A stretch of 64,000 bases of DNA from Marsupella aquatica (Eukaryota; Marchantiophyta). This document shows positions 26,410 through 39,321 of the stretch, piece after piece; position 1 is the stretch's first letter; each line of letters opens with the position of its first letter. The notes below the pieces were generated by a model that saw only the letters and a list, made by a program, of their open reading frames with translations, was not told the origin of the DNA and ran no database searches. The DNA is taken from the NCBI GenBank assembly GCA_973895155.1, contig OZ316893.1:11160001-11224000 (forward strand). The letters are read 5' to 3'. A program made the position numbers and the translations under genes.

Positions 26410-26880
26410 TCAATCGCCCACCAATCCTTTGGTACTGTTCAGAATCGCAGTGAAAAGGCCCTCCTGTCTCGACACAAACTGCTCCTCTGTTTGGCCATTA
26501 ACTGGGTCCAATTCGAAGGTCCACACCACCAGAGTTTGCCAGTTCTCCTTGCTCTTGGCGTCGATGGTTGCAGTGTAACCAGTCCAGCCCAAATTAATCC
26601 ATTCTGTGCTATAGCTGCTCCTGTGATTCACATCGTCGACGGAGATGAGTCGCTCGCGGGCCTCGACTGTCACCGAGCCATCAGGCAGAGGTGCAGTCAG
26701 TGCCCGAAGGGATCCTACTTTGTTCTTCTCTCCTTCAACAGTTTCGCATGACGAGAAAATCTGCGGGAACAACTTGCTCAGTCCGTCAAAGTTGGAAAGA
26801 ATCGGCCATACTTTGTCGATTGGTGCCGCAATGACCTCTGTCACTTTCCCTCTCCACTTCCCACCTTGTGTCCCTGCCAT
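26410..26880 (-). CDS. START/SRPBCC (polyketide cyclase/lipid transport) protein, lachrymatory-factor-synthase-like
   Basis: A single-exon frame of 156 residues. It starts MAGTQGGKWRGKV and contains IAAPIDKVWPILSNFDGLSK, FPQIFSSCETVEGE, GSLRALTAPLPDG, ARERLISVDD and YTATIDAKSKENWQTLVVWTF. This is the order of the plant Bet v 1-like/SRPBCC fold, and the closest remembered relatives are lachrymatory-factor-synthase-like proteins. Such proteins form a hydrophobic pocket that binds or isomerises small molecules; the substrate cannot be told from sequence. The start at 26880 is preferred over an in-frame ATG six codons upstream. A TTGCAG just before it could be the acceptor of a 5' UTR intron. The C-terminal EEQFVSRQEGLFTAILNSTKGLV matches the final helix. 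Confidence 0.85.
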   Translation of the reverse strand: MAGTQGGKWRGKVTEVIAAPIDKVWPILSNFDGLSKLFPQIFSSCETVEGEKNKVGSLRALTAPLPDGSVTVEARERLISVDDVNHRSSYSTEWINLGWTGYTATIDAKSKENWQTLVVWTFELDPVNGQTEEQFVSRQEGLFTAILNSTKGLVGD

Positions 26881-27362
26881 TGCTGCAATGGGATTCAATT
26901 ATATGTGAGACAACCATAATGGAGAAGCAGGTCGCCTAGATAGTAAGAAACAAGCATAATTCTCTCAGAGATTACACATTGTTCCGTATTCTTTTGGATA
27001 GATCACCATGAAATCGATCTTATATTTCCACTTGTAGAACATCCACTCATAAATTTTACTTTCTGGTGCCCATAACTATAATGGACGGAACATCACCAAC
27101 CTTCAACGAAAGCTACACAGAAAATCAGCTAAGTGAATAGCTCATTGACAGCCAACTTAATCCGCATCAGTTGGACAGAAACCGGAAGTTGTCAGCTGGG
27201 TAGATACACCAAACGGAAAAGGTGCCATTTAGGCCGAAAGGATAACCCCGGTTGATTTGACTCAGTGTTACCGTCAGTGAAGGAAAGAGGAAAGCAATGA
27301 TTAAGAAGGAGATAGCATCAAGTTACCAACGGACGTAGTAGAGCAAACCCCAACGCAACGTT

Positions 27363-27755
27363 TCACTCGATACAGAGTGGTGCTCCAGAAACAGTGAGAC
27401 AGTCACAGCCGGCAGCGCAGAACTGAATGACAGAGGACAAGAAACTGTGATTCTCCAATGATGGTACACAATTTAAACTGCTTTTGAAGGATTGGTGAAG
27501 CAAAACCAATTCAGAGAACGTGATGAGCACTCGCTGACGTTCTTCATCATCCAGCAGAATGATGTCACAAGTGCTGCTGCTATAATTGGTACAGATCAAG
27601 TTGTCATGCATGCACCCACTTGGATCTTCCCTTGCCACATAAGCATGGACCTCTTCGCTTGTCCAAACGGGATAGGAGAAGCGTTCAGAGAGGACCAAGG
27701 GAAACTTAATTAGAGCAACCATCGCCAGGTCCTCTGTTGACTCTGCTCTACTCAA
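27363..27755 (-). CDS. hypothetical protein, 130 codons
   Basis: An open frame on the same strand as the START-domain gene, about 480 bp upstream of it. It reads MSRAESTEDLAMVALIKFPL at the start and ends with a short Cys-containing tail (CAAGCDC). Amino-acid use is ordinary, with no low complexity, no signal peptide and no membrane segment. I recognise no domain. It may be one exon of a larger gene, a young gene, or chance. Confidence 0.2.
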   Translation of the reverse strand: MSRAESTEDLAMVALIKFPLVLSERFSYPVWTSEEVHAYVAREDPSGCMHDNLICTNYSSSTCDIILLDDEERQRVLITFSELVLLHQSFKSSLNCVPSLENHSFLSSVIQFCAAGCDCLTVSGAPLCIE

Positions 27756-28589
27756 TTCTCCGGTATTTCGGTACTCTTTCTATGGACTTTTGTTGACTCT
27801 GTTCTCGTTTGTGGACTCTCTGGAGTCTGGACACCATTCTCCTGTATTTTTGTATTATGTTGGCTTTTTTAAGCTCCACTGCACCAGAATTTGAAGCCCC
27901 CATGGACAGCAAGGCTGGTCTTTGAGCTTAATTTTAATAATTTGATATTCACACAGAGTGAATTTTTGGCCATTTTGGTTGAGATTGTCATCATAAAATG
28001 CGCCGAGGGTAAATTCTTTTAGATTAATTTTCATTGTGTAGTTTTTAAAAAATCTGCTCCTCCTCTAGTTGCCTGCAGGTGCAAACTAAAAATTATTGTA
28101 GTACTTATAATCATCAAGTTATGGGCCCCCAACTCCCATGGGCCCCCAACTCCCAGGGGCCACCAAAATGTGGTCCCAGGTAGCACTGTATCCAATAATA
28201 TGGTGGCCCACCTTGGTTTCAGTTTCAATGGACTGAGGGTCTTTTACAAAATTAGCAAGTGTGGCAAATTGTACCTTGTGTTAGGGAGCTGATGTCAAGA
28301 ATCTTCCTTGTGACAATTCTTATCTTAAGTCCTAATTGTGAAATCTCCCTAGATATCAGGAGAGCCATCAGATTGTGGCTACTTGAAGCTATGGTATGGT
28401 GAGAAACTGGTTAATGAGACCCAAGAAAAAGTGGCAAGTTTGACCCAAAGGTGGAATTTGGCAAAGTTTTATCACTGTCCATAGAAAACCCTGAATAGAC
28501 GAGTCTGTGACAATCCCACCGTCTATGAACCGTCTATGCAAAAAATATAAATGTCCACGTAATCCATACAATCCATATTATATAATAAA

Positions 28590-28870
28590 ATACACAGTCT
28601 ATGCAAAATGTTCCTATGTCCACAGTAATTCAAGTGTTTTTTTAAGTACTCGTGGTATTCTTTTGTCCTTAGTACCCAAAAAGTTTTTCATGTTCCTTTA
28701 TTATTCCTTTGTCCATAGTAGTGAAGGGTCAATTTACAATGTTCGAGTACCCAAAGAGTTTTTCATGTTCTGACTTTTTGTCCATAGTAGTGAAGGGTAA
28801 ATTTATTATGTTCTTGTTACTCTTCTATCCATAGTACTTGAAATATTTCTTAGCTTACCTTAGTCAATGT
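28590..28870. repeat. degenerate tandem repeat of about 80 bp
   Basis: The words AGTACCCAAA(A)AG, TTTTTCATGTTC, TTTGTCCATAGTA and GTGAAGGGT recur two or three times in the same order with slightly variable spacing. The open frame across the region contains the same peptide twice and is not considered a gene. Confidence 0.6.
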
Positions 28871-28964
28871 TATAGTAACTGAAGAGTTTATTTCTACCCA
28901 AATAAAATTCAATTAAATAGAGAATTTAAATAACATACCCATAAATACTCATATAAACATCACA

Positions 28965-29180
28965 ACCCATCCAAAGGTTATTTTCTATTATCTCGTTTTT
29001 ACCTTTCTTGTTTATTTGAAATATTATTTTTAGTCTTCCTTTATTTACACACTTATCATGTCGTTGTTTTTCTTTGCTTTGTAGCAAACACTAAAGTCAT
29101 GTTCTATTCTTCTTGCATGCATAACCAACTTTTCTTGTTTATTATCATTTATAGTGCTCATATGACTTACACGCGCTTGG
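28965..29180 (+). repeat. dispersed AT-rich repeat, copy 2 (partner at 12530)
   Basis: Diverged partner of 12530-12740 in the same orientation. It lies in the AT-rich intergenic stretch downstream of the laccase gene. Beyond it, to 29879, I see no further feature. Confidence 0.5.
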
Positions 29181-29878
29181 AAGGAGAGTCATGGGTCCAT
29201 AATAAGCATTTACACTTAAAAAAAGGTTTGCACCCTTCGAACCCCTCTTTCGGCTCTAATCCCACTGTAGAGCTACAGTAGGACATTCAAGCAACTATAA
29301 CTATAAAAGAGCTACAAATTTGATATAGTCTAGAAATCTCACGACCTGTAGAAATCTTCATCCATCACTACTCAGGAACTACACGATGTTAAAAAGTGAG
29401 CAAATGATTGAATCAAATTAATAAACTTTCACTTTCAAGAATAGTCATTGTGGTCCCACATGACTTTGTGGTAGCTCACTTGAATAGTTTTGGGTTCAAT
29501 TATTGTGACTTCCCTTTCTGTGTGATTTCAAAGATTTCTCCTTAAAGGAAAATTAAAATAAAGTCATTGTGAGTCTTTGAAATATGATACACACCATGAT
29601 TGAGATCATTGCCTATGAAGTAAGGTTGGTGGCAGTACTGGTCGTTTCTCCAGCGACGCAGCTATGAATCTAAAGTAGACTCTTTCGATCTCAAGTCTCC
29701 ATATGGTCTCAAACTGAAGCTGACTGAAGTTCCTAAGACGCTCTAAAGCTTCAATAAGCTTAACAATTGGTCAAGCGAAGTTCAATGTTATATCAAATTG
29801 TGCATGCAGGCCAGACTTCACGAGGTACGTGATCATGAGCTGGCTGGTTTCTCTGATCGTCGTAATTGTTTGAAAGAC

Positions 29879-32800
29879 TTAGAAGCACTTGTTCAGTCTC
29901 GGAGGCGGCGGCAGTGTCTCGTTTATCCCGACGCCATTTTTGACGATAAATGCCATCTGCATTCCCCAGGATACGTGCTTATCGAGATGGCAGTGAAAGA
30001 GCCAGACCCCTGCTTCAATCAAGCCGCCAATCATGACAATGGGTTTCGTTAGATCATCGCGAATCATAAGCTGTTAAAATAATGGATCGCGAAACAAAAG
30101 ATGTGTGCTCGGTCTGGGAATCATAATAAAAGCAGTCCTCTGGTCACTCCGAGGTTGGTCTTCACTTGCTCAAGGATAGATGTGGTCAGAAGGAAAGTTT
30201 CAATAATAAGAGCCTGGATGAGAACCAAAGACAATGGTAGTTCTGAACACCTAGTCAATTATAGGTACGTGATATCTAGCTCGCTTTACAGCATCGTTTC
30301 AAATACAAGTACACCCCATAATTGCCCAAGTTAATTACCACGCACCTGGATTAGTAGCTCTGAACCTGATTGCCACCCACCCACCAGATTCCACATCGAT
30401 AGTGAAGCGCGAAGGAGGGTCAACGGTGTTGAAAGTGGATGGACTGTTCACGAAATCGTAGTTTCCGGCCCCCCGTCCAATGACAAAGAAACTGTAACCA
30501 TGCAGGTGGAAAGGGTGGTTCTCAAACTCAAAGAATACGGTGTCCTGAAGAACAAGCTCCACAGTATGCCCGTACTCGATCTCTGTCAGCTTCGTGCCTG
30601 GATGTGTAAGTATCCCTGACAGAGGCGGACTCGAAGGGTAGGTGTAGTTAAACGGAGTGGGCGGGTAGTCGGGGAAATCTGTGGTGAACACTCCGGGAAT
30701 GTTATAGTAATAAGCCTGAAGCAAAGCGATTGTTGGCAAAGTGAATGAGACGTTGTTGACGGACGCCGATACTCGATAAGTGCACTTCTGGTTCGGCAAA
30801 CATGTCCCGTTTATCAATGACGAGATCCCCACCGTAAAGTAAAGATGGCGATCGACAGTTTGTGGTACTTTTTCGGGAGTCAGAGTCTTCAGTTTACTCT
30901 GAAAATTCTTGGCGGCTGCCATATCGGCGGTTCGAGGAAATGTGGGAAAGGAAATGTTGCCTTTGGTCATCTCGTACGAAGCTTCAGTGACCGTGGTGGT
31001 ACTCGTATACTGCAGGAGCGCAGAGGTTTCCACCATGGGGAAGTCGAGTTCTAAATATTTCGCTTCAGCTGGAGTGTAATCAGTAAGGTCTGTAACGATT
31101 TGCGACTTGAATGATTTGGCCGCCATATAGAAGCTACTCCCATTTGGGAGATGGTGGGTCGTCAAAAGCACGTTGGTGGTTTGTCCCGGGGCAATGAAAA
31201 TGTGGGAAGTTTGGAACGGTTTGACGTACTCAGAGTCCACCTCCACCACCGTGAGAGTATGGTTGGCCACCCCAAAAAATACCTCTGTATTGAGAACCGC
31301 ATTGATGATACGCAGAAGGTATGTCTTTCTTGGGGAGACCTTGAATGTAGTGATCCCTGCACATATCAATTTCTGGATACTGTTCATCAGCAATTGATCA
31401 AGATTCTGCTGGCAAGGATATTACAGATCGTAGAGACTCCAATGCTGAGGGATCGAGTGGTTGATTACCTTCAGTGGCGCTGCAATTGTATAGAGCGCCG
31501 GCACGGCCATTAATGAGCAGCGCATCTGCAACTTGAAAGGCCCCTCCAGATCGAAGGCCGGCCAATTCCACCTGCTCCACATCAGCATTCCACCATTCCT
31601 CTGCAGCCATAAATTCAGACACAGACATTCACGTAACATGCACTCATCTTGTGCTCAACTATGACCCTATTCCAGTTTTCAGCAGACAGCTGCTGCAGCT
31701 TTGACACTCGTACATTGAATTGAACCAGCTGTAGTGTGTACGCCTAATATGATCAAGTGGCAGGTTTTGGATCCAAACTACAGTCACTTCAATCAGAATA
31801 TATCGTCAAATTTTATTTTAGATATAACATGATATGGGGGCAACCACTTAAGCATAAAGCACGTGCAGGTCATTGGTGCTGAGATTGATCTTCGCCTTGA
31901 ATTAAAGTTGTGTACATTTAGTGTGGACATAAAGCAAATTTTAATGAAAAGCTTCTACAATCACATAACTACTGGAATCCCCTGTGACTGGTGGTGTACT
32001 GACATACGACAAGATTAGGCAAGTCAACTGGCCTTGAAGTTTTTTCAACTGGTAAGACAAGCAAAGACTGCAGTATGACATGTTCGGAGGGCTAAGGCCA
32101 TGGCATTTGATAGGTTCCATTTCATAGCATGAAGGCTGCGAAGGTTGATCAAACGTTTCAGGCCTTCCAACGGTCTGTCGTTAGCCTTGATCATCTGTCT
32201 ATAGGTCTAGATCAGAAAGCAGTGTACACTCGACAAGGAAAGGAGGCCGGATTGAACGAGAGGGGTGGCCGGGTGAGCTCAAGGTGTACCGGGCCTGCAG
32301 TTCTTGAGCGAAAATACTAAGGTCTAGTTTTACATACCAATGATCACAGGGAACTCGTTGGCCGGCTTGCCAAAAGGGTAGGAGAAATTGGATGGGTAGA
32401 CAACGATGCCCCCATGCAGGCTGGCTCTTGCCCAATTGACGTGCGCATGCCAGAAGAGCGTCCCACGCTGTCCAGTTATCGTGAAGTTGTACGTGAAGTA
32501 GTCTCCGGGCTGAATCGGGCAATTCGAAACGTAACCCGTTCCGTCAGACCAGCATGACAACATCTGCTTCACACCATGCCTGCAACCCAAGGAATTCCAA
32601 ATTATTATCAGAAGTTAGCCTCGCAACCGCTATTAAGGTCATTTTTCATGCTCTGTCGTAAATTCATGCATGAACACTTCACAGTGATTGATTGGTGAAC
32701 TTGTAAATTCGTTTGAACAGCTTTACATTATTTTCTGTCTCGCAGTTGTGAACGAGTCAACTGGTTTTGAAGTATGTCTCGCTTCGTTGACCGTATGAAT

Positions 32801-34125
32801 TAAGGTCTGATGGAGGGCTGTCTCTGCACCTGTGAAAAGTGGAAGGGCTATAAATCGCTGGGTTGCAAGACCCACATGATGCGAACTTCTATGAACTTCC
32901 TCTGGCTAGTCTTTGTAGCTTATTGATCAGACGAAGCCTTCCGAGAGAGAGAACCCTTTCGGATTTTCGAAATGCGCCTCCATGTGGTCATTTCTGGACT
33001 TTTAGACTGATTTGCTTTTGTTTCATTTTGGGTTTGACATCACACATAGGAAAAACCAACAGAATACACAGGATAGCTACTAATACATCTGTACCAATGG
33101 ATAGTCAAATTTGCATTGGCGTGATTGGTGACGTTCACGATAACGCGGTCGCCCTCGACAGCATAGACGGTGGGTCCAGGGAATTCACCGTTCACTGTGA
33201 GGAGTGGTTTAGTGACACAATTCGCCGTCTTGCTGACATACCGAATCTGTACGTCACCATACACAGCAAAAACAACATATCCCCTCAATATCAACAAGAT
33301 ACTGCTATTGTTGGACTAATTACTTTGATTACTTTAAGCTACAGTCTTGGTCGTAGCTACGATTACTTCCCATGACAACCAATTTAAATATTTCTACACA
33401 TATTCGCTGTGTAACCAGATAGCTCCGAACCGTTTCCTGAAGCTTTAAGTGATCAAATGCATCAGGCATAGGCAAATCTGCCGTGAAATTGCTGTAAAGG
33501 TTAGTCTGAGCTAGTTGAAGCGCTTTCTGCTCAGAACTCAAAGTTCTAGCAAACGGTACATCTAGCTCCTGTCGATATATCTATTCCCAATCATAGAGTT
33601 TGAATTAAGATTCCCAAATTGATCAGGAGGATTGGAACTATGCTCGCAGCAGGCGGTGGGTTGGTCTAGATAGAAAATTTATCAAGTATAGCATTGCTTC
33701 AGCAAGGAAACACCGATATGTACCTAGCCTTGCTTTATACATACGCTGCAAATTTCGAGCTGTACAGATTATCAGGGACCAAAACAAACGATGAAAGACA
33801 TGCTCGACAATACGATATCACAAAGTTTGAAACTCAGTTTCTCTAGAACTGAATAATTCGCAACCACAGCAAAACGTTGAAGGAAGTAAATGGAGAATGA
33901 GAATGAACTGACATGGAAATCGTAGAACCTCGTTGTGGGTGTGTAGAGTCCATTATATTCGGGCCCCACAAGACGTTTTTCGACTGTCTCGATGCTTTCC
34001 GCCACGATGTCTGTCGTGGGCTCCGCCCGACGGATTGCAATGGCCGCCAGGAGACTAAACAAAATGAATGTTACGGATGATCTCTGCAATCGTGAGTGAT
34101 TATATGGACTTTGATTGAATTGCAT
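29879..34125 (-). CDS. laccase (secreted multicopper oxidase), 6 exons
   Basis: A complete laccase that oxidises phenolics in the cell wall or apoplast while reducing oxygen to water. Exons in coding order: 34125-33913, 33246-33095, 32579-32338, 31600-31469, 31356-30346 and 30009-29879. Phases join exactly to give 626 residues. The N-terminus has a hydrophobic signal segment (SVTFILFSLLAAIAI). Copper motifs are HWHGVKQ (split by intron 2), WHAHVNWARASLHGG, HPFHLHGY and HCHLDKHVSWGM. The T1 axial residue ten positions after the Cys is Met, typical of plant laccases. The end PPPPRLNKCF is also typical. The five introns and their positions match the plant laccase pattern. Several N-glycosylation sequons are present. 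An ATG 22 codons upstream is in frame but gives a poor signal peptide and overlaps a TATA-like box. Confidence 0.96.
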
Positions 34126-34190
34126 CGCCTCTTCCCTACGTGTCCTTGTTGGACAACTTGAATATGACTTCTCCTCATTTACATAGCTCA

Positions 34191-34200
34191 TAATTATAAA
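34191..34200 (-). promoter_or_regulatory. TATA-like box of the laccase gene
   Basis: On the minus strand the sequence TTTATAATTA lies about 66-75 bases upstream of the chosen laccase start. This leaves room for a short 5' UTR. Assigned by position and sequence only. Confidence 0.3.
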
Positions 34201-34524
34201 TGATAGAATGATGTAGATTGACCTTGGAGTCGTCTGAGCTTCCCCTGGCCAGCTACAATCAAAGAGCAGAGCAAGGTCGTCTGGATGCTGGAACTTCCAC
34301 CGTCCACGAACGTTGAAGCCTGGCTAGTTGACCTTCAGAACTACTTCGATCAACTACTGGTGCTCATACATAAGTACGGAAGTACAAGATAGTACTGTAG
34401 TAACTGCGAATTGAAAACTTAGGAGCCCTGGACAGGACTCGTCCTTCAATTCATGTCATCTCGAACCTGCACAAAACCTAGAAAACGCATGAACAAAGAA
34501 GCACTAGTTGATCAGATCATAACG

Positions 34525-34602
34525 AGGTAACATTTCGTACCCTGATAGCAAGGTATTATTTCGTACCTTGATAGCAAGGTAACATTTCGTACCTTGATAG
34601 AT
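34525..34602. repeat. tandem repeat, 3 x 26 bp
   Basis: AGGTAACATTTCGTACCCTG and variants start at 34525, 34551 and 34577, each followed by ATAGCA or ATAGAT. A single related copy (TCTCGTACCGTGATAGATCAA) lies near 34757. The array is about 400 bp upstream of the laccase start codon and could affect its promoter. Confidence 0.85.
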
Positions 34603-37084
34603 CGATCAATCTATGGCCCAGTTAGCTGACCAACAACCATAACTATATATATGGACGATGTATAATTCAAGTTTGCCTTACGATTGAACCCTAGTTTGAA
34701 CTAAACACAAATGCAGCTAGGCGCAACCTGATATGCATGACCGAGGGAGTGAATGTCTCGTACCGTGATAGATCAATCTATGGAGCTAGCTCAACCACCG
34801 TCGGGATCAGGTCGAGGATGTCCGAATGTGTGACCAAGTTACGCTTGAGATTGATCTTGTTACAGTTACAAAACGTGACTATGTCTAGTAATTATGGGCA
34901 CAGTTCTAGAGGCAGAATTATTGAAATCTGTGGAGTGTACTTGAGACGTAGCTGACTTGCAGAAAGATCTACACTCACTTGAAAATTATAAACCTCGGAA
35001 TGTATGTTCGAGGCTATGTCTTCAAGATACGGATTGCCGATCCGATCGGTTGAGTGCTATATATGTATGTCCGTCTCTAATGATTGTTCTAATCATCATT
35101 CAGTCTCTGCATTCTGGATCGTTGACAAGCGAGATATATACTCAAGCCTAGGACTGTATCAATGGTCAGAAAACCTTCAAATTGGATGAAGCGAATTGAA
35201 ACGCGTAGCAATTCTATTCATGAAGTGTTGGCGGACACGGACTGCTGATCACGTAATTAGGATGCAGCTACCAGCATTTCTTGATGATCTGGGCCGCACG
35301 GAAATCTCACCCTCAATTGAGTGTGGTCACCAATCAAGATCTCATCATGAATTTTCCCCGGTCAGCTGCAGCGCTACGAATAATGCCTCCCATTCCCAGA
35401 GTATGGCCAGCAGCGACATGATTATGTTATGATCGCTTTACGAACTTGAGCTAGCCAACTCTTAAACCTAGATATCGCCACACAGAACTGCTGGCTGTTC
35501 GATTAATAAGATGGATTTTGTTGTACCAGCCTCGCATCTTTGTGGCACCAGCCTCGCGTTGATGCTTTAATTGCTGCTAGCAGTGGGTGAGCCACACATT
35601 CGGAGTGCTTACTACCAAATCAAACGATTCATACAATGCTACTCTTCCCAAATTACATACCAAACTGTCGAGCATTGCCCGGATGAAAATAGACAAATGA
35701 ATAGTCTCAAGCAAGAGCGCAACTTAGGCTAGAGAACTAATGAATGTACCTAAACCTGAAAATGACCTTTTAGCCTTACATTGGTAATTTGTTAAATTTG
35801 ATATCGCTTTAAACCTGAAACCTGTCGTAAAATATTGTAAAAATTTAGAAGCATTAAAAATTTATAGTTTTATTAGGTTGTCTTCAATCTTTGAAGGAAA
35901 TTCAAATCTTTTGGAGACTGAAGAAGATAGATCTCTGGACGTACATGCATCTGATATGGAATATGTTACAATTGGCAGCGGCGACAAATATACTAGCGGT
36001 CGAAGATGAGCCTTCGGTTCGACAGTCATGTCAGTGCAAAAGAAATGTCCAAAGAAATCATGTCTACCGTCATCGATCGGGTCATTATTTCATTCACCTG
36101 TCAGTAGCTTTACTTTAATTAGGTCCACAAGTTTGATCGACGAGGCCGAGGGTGTCCTTCGAGCATTTAGAGCATGATCTCCACTGGTGCTCCGTTTAGC
36201 ACCGGAACAACTAAATGGCGAGAAAACTTCGTGGGGTACCCTGCATCATCAAAATTTTAGATATTATCACTCGACATCCAGATTTAAGCTGCCCGGGAAG
36301 CTGCCGCAGCCAGTTTTTGCACGAATGGTGTTCGCCAAACCAACCTGCCAATTAGACCGCAATTTGCATTGACGCATTGACGGCAGACGTAACACGACGA
36401 GTCCGATTGGAAGGCACCGATTGGAAGGAGGTACAAATGCGTGATTTCGGGATATACCATACTCATCCTATAACATGTAAAGTTATTTTGTCCTCTACCA
36501 AAAAAATTAAGTTTTTTAGTGAAATATTTAAATGTTTTTAGTGAAATACAGATGATAATATAAATAAAATATTGATTAGTAAACGTGACATTGAAAAGTT
36601 GTGTACAAGAATAAAAATACACATGTAAAGAAAACTAATAATGAACAGAAAAAATTTAAGTTTATGGTATTGGGTTCTACACATACTATACACCCGTACA
36701 AATATTTATGTACTTGTCTTAGGTAATGACACTAAATAAATTAAACTCATAAATTTATGACACAAAACCATGAATAAAACTTAAAGACATGAGGAGTGTA
36801 CTTTAATTAGATCATTTTTTCTTCACTAAGGGCTAAAACTTCAGTGAGCTTTGTTAAAGGGTGGATGATCAAAAGTATAGCAAAGATTGAAAAATATAGA
36901 GGGGTGCCAGATTAAATTCAAAATATAAAGTATGCAAGAGATGCACCTTGGTAAGACACATTGAATTAAAATACACAAGAAAAGAAGTTTGAATAAGACA
37001 AAATACTGGAAGATGGATTCACCATATAGCAGTTTCATTCTGATTGGAGGTTAGCCTCGGGAGTTTTGTTCGGGTTGTCTAATG

Positions 37085-37143
37085 TTTTGTATGGCACTCT
37101 AGAAATTTAATAAACCAGACTTAGTCTAGCGTGCCATACAAAA
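37085..37143. repeat. small inverted repeat, about 17-bp arms
   Basis: TTTTGTATGGCACTCTAG pairs with CTAGCGTGCCATACAAAA across an AT-rich loop of about 20 bases, with one mismatch. It may be a miniature foldback or a transcript-end hairpin. No neighbouring gene is known. Confidence 0.6.
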
Positions 37144-39130
37144 ACCTGCTCATGTACAAGGGCCGCATTTATTAACTAAGGTTATAATTTTCAACACTTA
37201 CAGTGAAATATCTCATAGTTTTTACTCTCATCGCCATATTCAACCGTATTCCAATTTTGAAATCTTCACAGGCTCGAACTCGTTAAATAATTCCAAAGTT
37301 ACATAACCAAGGGGTCCTTGAACTAATATACAAAGGTTTTACCTCTTTCCATTTTTAAATGTTTTTAGGAGGTGGTGGGCTAGCTTCTCAGGGGTTTAAC
37401 TTTATTTTATTTTAGGATGTCATGCCGTATTTTTTTTGCTTAGTTGTTATGCCGTGGAGCTTTTCTCCTTTGCCTGGGGAATAGAGGCTGGTGCAACTTC
37501 TTCTTAAAGTGTACCAGTGTTTGGGTTGTTTGTTGCATTCATGGAGGCAAGCGAGAGAATTCAGGAGGACAAATCCTCCTTGGTCTTGGCCTGTCCCGTC
37601 CCTGTTGATGCTCCCCCTCCCCCCTCCCATGCATCATCTCTACTTATCTTCACTTTTCAATGTTGATTATTTTCCTTTCACTTTGTACATTTTAATATTT
37701 TCTCCATAAATTTATATTTACCATACTACATCTTTGATGCTAGCTTTAATGCAATGGCGTCTTTTACGCTATGAAAACCTCAATGCAACAACCTCTTTAA
37801 TTTGTGGAATAGCATTCTTTACGCAACTATCTCTTTTATGCAAATTCTGTTACATAATGATGTCCTTTCTTCCACAACATCTTTTGCAAAAAGGCAACAT
37901 TTCCACAACTACATTTTTTGCACAAAAACATCATTTCTAGTCAGATAACTTTTGTACAATGACATATTCTGAGCAAATGAATGCATAAGTATTGAGCTTG
38001 ATATATGATATTGATATTAATGATATATGATATTGATATTAATGATCTGGTTTGTTAGAAAATTCATTTGCTGCCCTTTCTGATGGGCTAAAGTGAGTCT
38101 TGAGAAGCTATATACTCTTAGGAAAACTAGCTCTACCAATCCCCCCTCTCCCGGAGCAGAAGTACGGTACTCAAACCCCTCCTTGTGAGTCTTCTCTTGC
38201 ATTTCCATTGAAGGTCATGGGCCATATATAACCCCGTGACCAAGATAGCCCTTGATTTAAATCTCTTTGTAGTGGGGCAAACCAACAGTACTCCTAAAAG
38301 CATAGTTTTCAGAATACTTTCAAGGAGAGTTTATGCCTTGCCCTTAAGCATCGTCTAAATATGAAAATTTCTCTTTTCATATTGGGTGTTTTGATCAATA
38401 CAAAATGAATTGATCAGGCAATGATTTGAGTTACCAAGTGCACGGAGCCAGTAAGTGAGGGGTACAGAAGATCGATTTGTCAATTTTTTGCATCAAGAAG
38501 CCAATAGAATTTTCTTCCCAGTTGAAAAATCCAGCGACAATGTCATTTTCCACGAACTTTGGATCATTTGACAATACCACCTTGCCACTACCAAAGGTTG
38601 ACAGAGATTGGCTGCAAAACCACATTGAGGGTCAGAACGCAACACAAAACCATTTCATAACCAGGTGCGAGAAAATTCAACTTTACAATGCTTGATTGGA
38701 CCACGGCTATGCTTACTTAATAAACATTCAGGCATAGCCCAGCAGGCCCTGGATGGATGACAGTGAGTAAAAGGATGCGTCCTCCATCAAGACATGCAAG
38801 ACATACTAGACTCCGTGAACCTAAGCATAGAGGAGCTACCAGAACCTCTCAAGAATTTCCACAAACATTCTTAACACGGTTTCGGACCGACCAAGAAGCG
38901 TGACACACTTCTCGTTTAGCCCGATTCCATTTTTTTTCTAAGGCAATGCAATCTCCGATAAAACTGCCGAAAAATTAAAAAACACCAGTTTCCTACATTG
39001 CATCGCCGCAGGAATGCAGGGAGCTATACGTGCATTGGATTTTACATTCAGTCTGTGAAAAATTCCGAAGTGCAAGTAACTTGGTCCGAACCACGTAATC
39101 AAGGTCGACCACGCACTAACCCGGGTTAAG

Positions 39131-39190
39131 GGGGAAAGTAACCGTGGTTAATGGGGAAAGTAACCATGGTTAGAGCATCCCCTATATAAA
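39131..39190 (+). promoter_or_regulatory. candidate promoter: 2 x 20-bp direct repeat plus TATA box
   Basis: GGGGAAAGTAACCGTGGTTA at 39131-39150 is repeated with one change at 39153-39172, a period of 22 bp or about two helical turns. Eleven bases later comes TATATAAA at 39183-39190, followed by a GC-rich stretch. The arrangement looks like a TATA promoter firing to the right, into the palindrome array that begins at 39322. It could equally be the U3/R part of an unrecognised LTR element. Confidence 0.45.
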
Positions 39191-39321
39191 GAGGAGCGGG
39201 CTGCCCGGCCATAAAAAGTTTATTTTTGCCGGAGCAAACAACACCTCACTTAGAGTGAATACTAAACTCCTATCGAGTCTTACATTCCTCCCAAAAGACT
39301 TGACTCTTTCTCCAGATAACC

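Larger units (their letters stand above)
34210..39120. other. intergenic, no gene seen
   Basis: Apart from the small repeats listed separately, I see nothing coding here. Composition becomes very AT-rich between 36.4 and 37.3 kb. A duplicated ATATATGATATTGATATTAATG word pair lies at about 37999-38045. Confidence 0.45.

Noticed and set aside
30845-31513. Several plus-strand frames inside the laccase
   Set aside because: Shadows of the laccase exons, which carry the copper motifs on the minus strand.
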